A DNA stretch of 64,000 nucleotides from Haliea sp. (GTDB lineage Bacteria; Pseudomonadota; Gammaproteobacteria; Pseudomonadales; Halieaceae), in assembly GCA_024642245.1 (NCBI GenBank), contig JAHEBM010000003.1, positions 7,244 through 71,243 of the forward strand, given 5' to 3'. The notes under the pieces are model-generated. The model had not been told where the DNA came from, searched no databases, and was given only the letters and a program-made list of their open reading frames with translations. Within the stretch, counting starts at the first letter, position 1. Every line of letters starts with the position of its first letter. Position numbers and translations under genes: made by a program. Below, one piece after another: positions 8,138-15,078 of this stretch.

Positions 8138-8953
8138 ATGGGTGTAGCAGGCTTACGTTTTGTCATCACAGGCTCTGCCGCCGGTATCGGTGCCGGCACG
8201 GCCAGGCTCGCTGCCAGCCGGGGCGCTCGCGTGGTGGTATCGGACATGAATGACGAGCAGGGTCGGCAACTGGTGCAGGAGATAGTGGCGGCCGGTGGCG
8301 AGGCGGTCTACTGTCACTGCGACGTCACCGACGAGACCCAGGTCGCCAACCTGATGAAGACCGCGGCGAATGCTTTCGGCGGCATCGACATACTGCACAA
8401 TAACGCCGGTATTCACGAAAGCATGCTCAGTACTAATCTCTCTCTCGAGTCCATGAGCCGGGATACTTTTGAAAAGGTACTGGGGGTGAACCTTACGGGT
8501 GTGTGGCTCTGTGCCAAGTATGCCCTGCCCTACCTGCGGAAGAGTGATCAGGCCTCGATCATTAATGCCGGCTCTACCAGTTCACTTTCGGGATACCCGC
8601 AGTGCCAGGCCTATGGTGCCAGCAAGGGAGCCGTGATGCAGCTTACCAGGATGCTTGCGGTCGACCTTGCCCCCGATGGTATCCGGGTGAACTGCTATTG
8701 CCCTGGATCCATTCACACCCAGATCGTCGACAAGTTCCTGGCGGCCGCACCCGACCCACAGGCCATGCTCAATACCATGACGATGACGCACCTGGTACCC
8801 CGCATGGGCCAGCCGGTCGATGTCGCGGAACTGGTCTGCTTCCTGGCTGGCGCGGAGTCCCAGTTTGTTAATGGAGCTGTCTGGACGATTGACGGTGGCT
8901 CGCTTGCCTGGCGCGGCACACTTGATGTACTCGGGATGGAGGTAAAGGCATGA
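8138..8953 (+). CDS. SDR family oxidoreductase
   Basis: Short-chain dehydrogenase/reductase of 271 residues. It has TGSAAGIG at the N-terminal Rossmann turn, an acidic residue in SDMND after strand 2 (suggesting NAD preference), NNAG, a catalytic Ser in INAGSTSS thirteen residues before the Tyr of AYGASKG, and the Lys of the YxxxK pair. GAGAGGCAGG upstream is a good ribosome-binding site. It opens an operon in which most junctions overlap by four bases. It probably oxidises or reduces a hydroxy/keto group of the substrate or its CoA ester; the substrate is unknown. Confidence 0.9.
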   Translation: MGVAGLRFVITGSAAGIGAGTARLAASRGARVVVSDMNDEQGRQLVQEIVAAGGEAVYCHCDVTDETQVANLMKTAANAFGGIDILHNNAGIHESMLSTNLSLESMSRDTFEKVLGVNLTGVWLCAKYALPYLRKSDQASIINAGSTSSLSGYPQCQAYGASKGAVMQLTRMLAVDLAPDGIRVNCYCPGSIHTQIVDKFLAAAPDPQAMLNTMTMTHLVPRMGQPVDVAELVCFLAGAESQFVNGAVWTIDGGSLAWRGTLDVLGMEVKA

Positions 8954-9366
8954 AACTGGTAATGGAGCAAAAGCTGGCTATCCATGAACTGCTTGGCCGT
9001 GCGGCCTACGCGTACGACGAACGCGACATGGATGCATTGCGAGGCGGTTTTGCCGTTAATGCGGTGATGAGTATGCGCATTGCCCGTGGTGACCTGATTG
9101 GTCCTTTCGAGGGCCGGGACGCGATCATGGAGTTGATGAAAAACTCCATGGCGAGCCAGACGGATGTCCGCCGGCATGTCGTCTCCAATATCTTTTTCGA
9201 GGAGGGCGGCGAACATCCCGTGGCAATTTCCAACCTTACCCTGGTAGCCACCGAAAATGGCGTGGCGGCGTTGCTGGCCGCGGGAATTTACCGCGATACC
9301 GTGGTGGAGGAGGACGGAGCCTGGCGGATACTGCGCCGCCATGTCGAACTCGACTCACCTTACTAG
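8950..9366 (+). CDS. Nuclear transport factor 2 (SnoaL-like) family protein
   Basis: Small protein of 138 residues with the alpha+beta-barrel (NTF2-like) pattern: an N-terminal helix with LLGRAAYAYDERDMDALRGGF, then alternating strands ending in DGAWRILRRHVE. The family includes ketosteroid isomerase, SnoaL cyclases, dehydratases such as BaiE, and non-catalytic members. It overlaps the SDR by ATGA, a pairing common in steroid and polycyclic degradation operons. An isomerase, dehydratase or small binding role is possible; sequence alone does not decide. Confidence 0.8.
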   Translation: MKLVMEQKLAIHELLGRAAYAYDERDMDALRGGFAVNAVMSMRIARGDLIGPFEGRDAIMELMKNSMASQTDVRRHVVSNIFFEEGGEHPVAISNLTLVATENGVAALLAAGIYRDTVVEEDGAWRILRRHVELDSPY

Positions 9367-9379
9367 TAGGTATCGAGTG

Positions 9380-10936
9380 ATGAATATCGGCAAGATACCT
9401 GCGAAATACGCCAGTCTTGCTCCATTGACAGAGGCGTTGATCGATGTGCCCAACGACAGGCGTGTCACTTATGGCGAATTGGATCGCAGGGTGCGTTGCC
9501 TGGCCAATGGGTTCATCGATGATCTGGGTCTGCGCAAGGGTGATCGCGTTGCGGTGATCGCCAAAAATTGTATCGAGTACATGGAGGTCTACTATGCCTG
9601 TGCCCGCTGCGGACTTATAACCCAGCCGGTTAACTGGCGTCTCGGCCTTGAGGAGATGACCCGGATCCTTGTCGGCGGTGAGCCCCGGGCGGTGGTGATA
9701 TCAGGGGAGTATTCCTCGTTGCAGCCAGTACTGCAGTCGGCGCTTGCTGTCGAGCATTGGCTCGGTTTTGGCGAGGGTAGCGACAACAGTTACGAGGCGC
9801 TGGTGGCAGCCGCTAGCGATACCGAGCCGACGTGCTCTGACCTGGTAGGGAATGACGACCCCGTACTCATTCTTTACACCGGAGGTACCACCGGTGAATC
9901 CAAGGGTGCGCTGCATACCCATCGATCACTTTTTATGGGCATGCTCAACCAGACGGTGGCGGAACGCATCGTCCCGGGGGACGTGTATATGCTCACCGGC
10001 CAGATGTTTCACATCCCGGTCGGCCTGGCGATGAACTACCAGGCCCACGGCTGCCCGGTGGTGCTGATCAATTTCGAAGCCAGGCTGGCCCTGGAAGTGA
10101 TCCAGCGCGAGAGGGTTTCGGCATTCCTGGGCATTACCACCATGCTCAACTGGATGATGGCAGAGAAGGATTTTGACAAATACGATCTAAGCAGCCTGCG
10201 CAATATCCAGTATGGCGGCGGACCCATGCCGCATAAGGTGGTCGCGGCAGCACTCAGGGCATTTCCCTGCACGCTTATCCAGGGTTACGGCCAGACCGAG
10301 GGCATGACCATGACCTTTCTTTCCCAGGAAGATCACCTGAACGCCTTGCGCGGCGATCACCCCGAGCGCCTCGCCTCCTGTGGGCGCGAGGGCTTCGTCA
10401 CCTCGGTAAAGCTGGTGGGCAGTGATGGCAATACCGTGCCCAGGGACGGCGTGACGCCGGGTGAAATCCTGGTGCGCTCTGATGCCAACATGGTGGGCTA
10501 TTGGCGTCGACCGGACCTCACTGCCCAGACGCTGCGCGAGGGCTGGATGTGGACCGGCGACATCGCGGTATGGGACGAGGAAGGCTACATATTTATTGTC
10601 GATCGCGCCAAGGATATGATCATTTCCGGGGGAGAGAATATCTACAGTACGCAGGTGGAGGCGGCTATTCACCAGCACCCTGCCGTGCTGGAGTCCGCGG
10701 TGTTTGGAGTCCCGGACGAACAGTGGGGTGAGGCTGTCAAGGCGGTTGTAGTGCTTAAGCCTGGTACCAGTGCGAGCGAGCAGGACATCATTGCCACTGC
10801 CGCACAGCATCTTGCCTCCTACCAGAAGCCGCGCTCGGTGGATTTTGTCGACAGCCTGCCCAAGGCTCCGACGGGGAAAATTTTGAAGCGGGCACTGCGC
10901 GCGCCCTACTGGGAGTCCCGGGAGGGCAAAATATGA
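9380..10936 (+). CDS. AMP-forming acyl-CoA synthetase
   Basis: Acyl-adenylate-forming enzyme of 518 residues. LYTGGTTGESKGALHTHR is the nucleotide-binding loop, QGYGQTEG the A5 motif, WMWTGDIAVWDEEGY the A7 motif, DRAKDMIISGGENI the hinge region, and the C-terminal KAPTGKILKR carries the adenylation lysine. The ATG at 9380 is used, because an upstream in-frame start at 9257 would lie inside the NTF2-like gene. It overlaps the following MaoC gene by ATGA. It would activate an organic acid for the hydratase/aldolase steps encoded next. Confidence 0.92.
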   Translation: MNIGKIPAKYASLAPLTEALIDVPNDRRVTYGELDRRVRCLANGFIDDLGLRKGDRVAVIAKNCIEYMEVYYACARCGLITQPVNWRLGLEEMTRILVGGEPRAVVISGEYSSLQPVLQSALAVEHWLGFGEGSDNSYEALVAAASDTEPTCSDLVGNDDPVLILYTGGTTGESKGALHTHRSLFMGMLNQTVAERIVPGDVYMLTGQMFHIPVGLAMNYQAHGCPVVLINFEARLALEVIQRERVSAFLGITTMLNWMMAEKDFDKYDLSSLRNIQYGGGPMPHKVVAAALRAFPCTLIQGYGQTEGMTMTFLSQEDHLNALRGDHPERLASCGREGFVTSVKLVGSDGNTVPRDGVTPGEILVRSDANMVGYWRRPDLTAQTLREGWMWTGDIAVWDEEGYIFIVDRAKDMIISGGENIYSTQVEAAIHQHPAVLESAVFGVPDEQWGEAVKAVVVLKPGTSASEQDIIATAAQHLASYQKPRSVDFVDSLPKAPTGKILKRALRAPYWESREGKI

Positions 10937-11388
10937 GCGGGTTGCTGAGTGATGAATTGCTGTCAAATATTGGCCGCAGCGCGCCGCCTCAGCGGGAGTT
11001 GGTCACTCGGCGGGATATTCGCAAATACGCTGTCGCCACCGGTAATCGCCAGAAAAAATATCTGAATGGTGACCAGGCGCCACCGATGTTCCATGTGCCG
11101 TTGTTCTGGGACATCGTCGAGCTGGATCAGCTCACCCCGGATGGGGTATCGATCGATGGCCTGTTGCCGAAATTCCCGCTGGAAAAAGCCATGGCCGGAG
11201 GGCTAAGGATAGAGTACCACCAGGGCATTTTCCCGGGGGACTGGCTTACAGCGACCCGGACCTTGACCGATATCTATGAAAAGCAGGGCCGCTCCGGTGC
11301 GCTGATCTTTTACGAGGTAGTAATGGACGTGGTCAATGATGACCAGCAGTTGGTGGTCCGCGAGAAGACCACGAGGATACTGCGATGA
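10933..11388 (+). CDS. MaoC-like N-terminal (FAS1-like) dehydratase domain protein
   Basis: Half-size hot-dog-fold protein of 151 residues corresponding to the N-terminal half of double-hot-dog hydratases. The motif RRDIRKYAVATGNRQKKY and the segment LEKAMAGGLRIEYHQGIFPGDWL are typical of the FAS1-like/MaoC_dehydrat_N type. It lacks the NGHRIH catalytic motif carried by the next gene. The two overlap by ATGA, so they probably form a heteromeric enoyl-CoA hydratase, with this one the structural or acyl-binding subunit, comparable with ChsH1/ChsH2-type pairs. Confidence 0.85.
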   Translation: MSGLLSDELLSNIGRSAPPQRELVTRRDIRKYAVATGNRQKKYLNGDQAPPMFHVPLFWDIVELDQLTPDGVSIDGLLPKFPLEKAMAGGLRIEYHQGIFPGDWLTATRTLTDIYEKQGRSGALIFYEVVMDVVNDDQQLVVREKTTRILR

Positions 11389-11819
11389 ACAAGGCAACCC
11401 GTGTGGCGCGTGTTGAAACCATCAAGCCCGGTGACAAACTTCCCAGGCGCGCTTTCAAGCCGGACAACGTGCAGTCGATGCTCTATAACGCGGTACTGTG
11501 GAACGGTCACCGTATTCATTTTGATGAGCCCTACGCCCGCAACGTGGAGGGTTATCCCGGCCTGGTTATTGCCGGACCCTTGCTGGGTGACTGGTTGCAC
11601 CAGTGTGTGGACGAGTGGCTGGGGGGAGAGGGGACGCTGGCGCTTATCGAGTATTCCAACCGCATTGCCACGTACGTCGGGGAGACGCTGTATTCCGGTG
11701 GCACGGTGACCGCCTGCCGACCCGAGAGCGGGGAAGTCGAGCTGGATGTTTATATCGAGAATGAAACCGGGCAGGTAGTCACCCCCGGTACCGCGCTGGC
11801 GCGCTTTCCCGGCGCCTGA
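11385..11819 (+). CDS. MaoC family dehydratase/hydratase
   Basis: Hot-dog-fold protein of 144 residues with the hydratase motif NGHRIHFDEPYA followed by EGYPGLVIAGPLL, as in the C-terminal half of mesaconyl-CoA hydratase/HTD2-like enzymes. The His and the acidic residue of this motif are the expected catalytic pair. It is coupled to the preceding half-hydratase by ATGA overlap. The pair would add water to an enoyl-CoA, producing the beta-hydroxyacyl-CoA that a retro-aldolase (the next two genes) could cleave. The reaction is inferred from family and context. Confidence 0.87.
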   Translation: MNKATRVARVETIKPGDKLPRRAFKPDNVQSMLYNAVLWNGHRIHFDEPYARNVEGYPGLVIAGPLLGDWLHQCVDEWLGGEGTLALIEYSNRIATYVGETLYSGGTVTACRPESGEVELDVYIENETGQVVTPGTALARFPGA

Positions 11820-11853
11820 AGCCATGAGAATCAGGGGGGAGCGTCACTAGCCG

Positions 11854-13029
11854 ATGGCGACAAAAAATATCAGCGGCAAGGTGGCAATCGTCGGTGCCTT
11901 TGACACTCCGGTAGGTGTGATTGCAGGCAGGACGCCGATGGAGCTTTGTGTGGAAGCTGCCCTGGGTGCCCTGGCCGACGCGGGCTTGCGTCGGGAGCAG
12001 GTGGATGGCCTGGTGACTTGTAACGCAATGGCCCAGCCCCTGCTTTATCATGCGGAGGCTGTCGCGGAGTACCTGCAGATTTTCCCGCGTTATTGTATGG
12101 GGGTTGGTGCCGGCGGAGGCACAACCTTTTCGATCCTGCACCATGCGGCCTCCGCCATTGCCACCGGCATGGCAGATATCGTGCTGGTCACCATGGCGGA
12201 CAGCCTGCGCAGTGGTCTCACCCGCGAACAGGCCCTGCTGGTGCAGTCCTCTACCGGCCATCCCGAATTTGAGCAGCCTTACGGCCCCACCGTCCCGGCC
12301 TATTACGCGCTGATCGCCCGGGCGCACATGGCGCAGTACGGTACGACGCCGGAGCAGTTCGCACAGGTTGCCGTGTCGGGCCGGGCTCATGCCGCACGCA
12401 ACCCGGCGGCCCAGATGCGCGACCCGATTACGGTAGCGGATGTATTGGGCTCTCGCATGATTGCAGACCCGCTGCACCTGCTTGACTGCTCCCTGGTGTC
12501 GGATGGCGGCTCCGCGATTGTGTTGACCTCGGCCGAACGCGCCAGGGATCTCGCGCAGGCGCCGGTGTATCTGCTGGGTGCGGGTGAAGGCCACACCCAC
12601 GAGCACATCAGCCAGGCCCACAGCCTGACTGACTCGGCGGCACGGGAGGCCGGTGAGCGGGCTTATGCAATGGCCGGTGTGGGGCCGCGGGATATGGACT
12701 TTGCCCAGTTATATGACTGTTTTACACCCACGGTACTTATCGAGCTCGAGGACCTGGGGTTCTGCGCGAAGGGCGAGGGTGGTGCATTTCTGCAGTCTGG
12801 CGCCACCCTGCCCGGTGGCGCTTTGCCGGTAAATACTCACGGTGGCCTGCTGTCTCACTGTCACCCGGGTAATCCCGGTTCGATGTTTGCCCTCACCGAG
12901 AGTGTGTCCCAGCTGCGCCATTGTGCGGGCGACCGCCAGGTGGCCAATGCACGGCTGGCCCTGGTACATGCCCAGGGCGGCATTATGTCCTCGCATACCG
13001 CACTGATACTCGGCCGGGAGGCCAACTGA
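11854..13029 (+). CDS. Thiolase-fold lipid-transfer-like protein, Ltp2-type putative aldolase
   Basis: Thiolase-superfamily protein of 391 residues in the SCP2/lipid-transfer branch. The N-terminal AIVGAFDTPVG and the C-terminal NTHGGLLSHCHPGNPG are typical. Where thiolases carry the nucleophilic Cys in a motif like NxCASG, this protein reads GVGAGGGTTFS, so the cysteine is absent. Several tyrosines follow, including YYALIARAHMAQYG and QLYDCF. Steroid Ltp2 aldolases share the missing Cys and need a DUF35 partner, which is the very next gene. I infer retro-aldol cleavage of a beta-hydroxyacyl-CoA with a tertiary or branched beta carbon. GGGGGGAG lies 11 bases before the ATG. Confidence 0.85.
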   Translation: MATKNISGKVAIVGAFDTPVGVIAGRTPMELCVEAALGALADAGLRREQVDGLVTCNAMAQPLLYHAEAVAEYLQIFPRYCMGVGAGGGTTFSILHHAASAIATGMADIVLVTMADSLRSGLTREQALLVQSSTGHPEFEQPYGPTVPAYYALIARAHMAQYGTTPEQFAQVAVSGRAHAARNPAAQMRDPITVADVLGSRMIADPLHLLDCSLVSDGGSAIVLTSAERARDLAQAPVYLLGAGEGHTHEHISQAHSLTDSAAREAGERAYAMAGVGPRDMDFAQLYDCFTPTVLIELEDLGFCAKGEGGAFLQSGATLPGGALPVNTHGGLLSHCHPGNPGSMFALTESVSQLRHCAGDRQVANARLALVHAQGGIMSSHTALILGREAN

Positions 13030-13030
13030 T

Positions 13031-13450
13031 ATGGTCGCCAGGATACTGCCCCGCCCCACCGTGCTGAGCCAGCCTTACTGGGATGGCTGCCGCGAGGGCG
13101 TACTGCGCCTGCAGCACTGCGCAGATTGTGCGCAATACCAGTTTTACCCCCGCATTATCTGCAGCCACTGTGGCGGCACCCGGCTTGCCTGGCAAGCCAG
13201 CCGTGGCTGTGGGGTGATTGCCAGTTTTACCATTGTGCGACACGGTATTTCGGCTGCCTATCCCGCGCCTTACACCGTCGTCCTGGTCGACCTGCAGGAG
13301 GGACCCCGCATGATGAGCAGCATCGTAGATGCAGAACCGGACCAGCTGTGCGTCGGCGCCCGTGTCGAGGCTGCTTTCGCCGAGTGGTCCGAAGGCATGG
13401 TCCTGCCGGTATTCCGGCTCGTCGATAACGCAGAAGGAGAATCCTTGTGA
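13031..13450 (+). CDS. Zn-ribbon / OB-fold protein (DUF35)
   Basis: Protein of 139 residues with an N-terminal rubredoxin-like zinc ribbon made of Cys30, Cys33, Cys44 and Cys47, followed by an OB-fold domain (GVIASFTIVRHG onward) that binds acyl-CoA in characterised relatives. Such proteins are obligate partners of Ltp2-type aldolases and of some thiolases; in actinobacterial steroid degradation the domain is fused to ChsH2, while here it is free-standing. It starts one base after the thiolase-fold gene and overlaps the Rieske gene (GTGA), so all three are very likely co-expressed. Confidence 0.9.
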   Translation: MVARILPRPTVLSQPYWDGCREGVLRLQHCADCAQYQFYPRIICSHCGGTRLAWQASRGCGVIASFTIVRHGISAAYPAPYTVVLVDLQEGPRMMSSIVDAEPDQLCVGARVEAAFAEWSEGMVLPVFRLVDNAEGESL

Positions 13451-14802
13451 ACGCAAACACCATTCCGCTGGCGGTAATAAATCCCGACGCCCCTCCCGGG
13501 TCCCTGGAGGCGAAACAGCCCTCCATCGATAACGGTACCGAGTGTTACGACAAGGCGGGTTATTTCAGTCGCGACTATATGCAACGTGAGTGGGAGCGGA
13601 TGTGGACGCGCAGCTGGCTAATCGCAGGTGTGGAGGCGGACCTGCTACATGTCGGAGATTTTTTCCTGTTCGAAATCCGCGAGGAATCGATCATTGTTAC
13701 CCGCACCGAGGAGGGGGTCAGGGCTTTCTACAATGTCTGTAGTCACCGCGGTACTAAGCTGGTTTGGGAAGAGCGCGGAAATAAAAAAGTTTTCGTCTGC
13801 CCCTTCCACAGCTGGAGTTTCAACAATAACGGCACGTTGCGCCGGATTACCGACGAGGAAACCTTTCAGCCAGAGGTGATCGCACATCGCCCTGGCCTTA
13901 CGCCAGTGGCCTGTGACACGCATGCCGGTATCGTGTTCATCAATATGGATGAGAACCCGCCACCGCTGCGGGAGTCGCTTGGCCTTCCGCAAGGTTACCT
14001 GGAGGCCTACCAGATCGACAGGATGAAGGTAGTGCGCCACGTGCGCAGCGAGTGGGGTTCAAACTGGAAGGTCGGTGTGGAGGCTTTTTACGAGAGCTAT
14101 CACTTGCATGTGGTGCACCCTGAAACCCGCGGTGTCATGGGTGACCTCAATGTCCAGTACGATCTTTACCCGCAGGGTGCGAGCAGGATGATCGTGCCAC
14201 TGGGGCAGCCCAGCCCCCGCATCCACGACCAGAAGACCGTCAGCGAAGGCCTCAAGATGATGCTGCGGGATGCCGGAGTCGATCCCAGTGGCTTTCAGGG
14301 CACTGCCGCCGATGTGCGCAGGGCGATCCAGCTCGGTAAGCGAGAGCGGGCCGATCGCCTGGGTCTCGACTACGGCAGGTTCCAGGATGGCCAGCTCTCT
14401 GACAGCTGGGCGACGGGTATCTTTCCCAACGTGCAGATCGGTTGTCATCCGGAAGCGGTATTCCTGATGCGTTTCCTCCCCCATGAAACGGATCCGGAGC
14501 GGTTCTACTACGACACGATGACCCTGATTTTTCCCGCGAAGGACCCGGATTACCGCCCGCCTGCCTGGATGGGCCTGCCGGAGGATATTGATGTCAGCGG
14601 CAGGCAGCGCCGTGTCACGGAGAACTACAGCATCGAGCAGGACGCGGGGCTTGGCCAGGTTCTCAGCCAGGACTCGGCCCTTTTGCCGGTAGTGCAAAAA
14701 GGCATGCGATCGCGGGGTTTCAAGGGCCAGCTGTGGGGTGAGCAGGAACAGCGCCTCAGGCATTTTCATGTAGAGCTTGAGCGGCGCATGGCACAGGAGT
14801 GA
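13447..14802 (+). CDS. Rieske [2Fe-2S] aromatic-ring-hydroxylating oxygenase alpha subunit
   Basis: Oxygenase of 451 residues. The Rieske cluster ligands are Cys98, His100, Cys118 and His121 in the exact CxH-x17-CxxH spacing. The mononuclear iron site is His219/His224 with bridging Glu216 (ExxHxxxxH). The C-terminal half is the catalytic SRPBCC domain. The gene starts at a GTG overlapping the DUF35 stop. No small (beta) subunit, ferredoxin or reductase is encoded nearby, so electron delivery must come from elsewhere. The family includes ring dioxygenases, demethylases and the 9-alpha-hydroxylase KshA; the substrate is unknown. It is the last gene of the operon. Confidence 0.92.
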   Translation: MNANTIPLAVINPDAPPGSLEAKQPSIDNGTECYDKAGYFSRDYMQREWERMWTRSWLIAGVEADLLHVGDFFLFEIREESIIVTRTEEGVRAFYNVCSHRGTKLVWEERGNKKVFVCPFHSWSFNNNGTLRRITDEETFQPEVIAHRPGLTPVACDTHAGIVFINMDENPPPLRESLGLPQGYLEAYQIDRMKVVRHVRSEWGSNWKVGVEAFYESYHLHVVHPETRGVMGDLNVQYDLYPQGASRMIVPLGQPSPRIHDQKTVSEGLKMMLRDAGVDPSGFQGTAADVRRAIQLGKRERADRLGLDYGRFQDGQLSDSWATGIFPNVQIGCHPEAVFLMRFLPHETDPERFYYDTMTLIFPAKDPDYRPPAWMGLPEDIDVSGRQRRVTENYSIEQDAGLGQVLSQDSALLPVVQKGMRSRGFKGQLWGEQEQRLRHFHVELERRMAQE

Positions 14803-14887
14803 GCCTGGCGCACCGGAAGGTCGTCTCGAGGGCGGGGGCGGTATTTGTGCCGCCACCATCGGTGACCTGATTGTGCCCAATATTTAC

Positions 14888-14933
14888 TTGACAAAAACAA
14901 GCAACAAGACCAATCTTGAATACAATTCAAGAT
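14888..14933 (+). promoter_or_regulatory. Receptor promoter region with perfect 9-bp-arm palindrome
   Basis: A consensus -35 TTGACA lies at 14888-14893, and 19 bases later comes the palindrome with arms ATCTTGAAT (14913-14921) and ATTCAAGAT (14925-14933) around ACA. Its core TTGAAT-N3-ATTCAA equals the site at 8079-8093. Its left arm could also act as -35, with GATAAA at 14940 as -10. A repressor here would cover the promoter of the TonB-dependent receptor gene. The rest of the 276-base gap shows no gene. Confidence 0.6.
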
Positions 14934-15078
14934 TTTGCCGATAAACGGGGCGGCGACTGTGCAGTAAAGCAATATCGAAATGGTGGGAAGCTATGTAAAA
15001 GAGATCCCGCAGGTGATGTGAAAGTGCTCGTGCATTTGCATATCAAAACTATAAAAATGTGGCAGGAGTAACAATCAG

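Noticed and set aside
11779..12621. Minus-strand open frame of 280 codons opposite the thiolase-fold gene
   Set aside because: No domain, and the conserved protein is on the other strand in a tightly packed operon.
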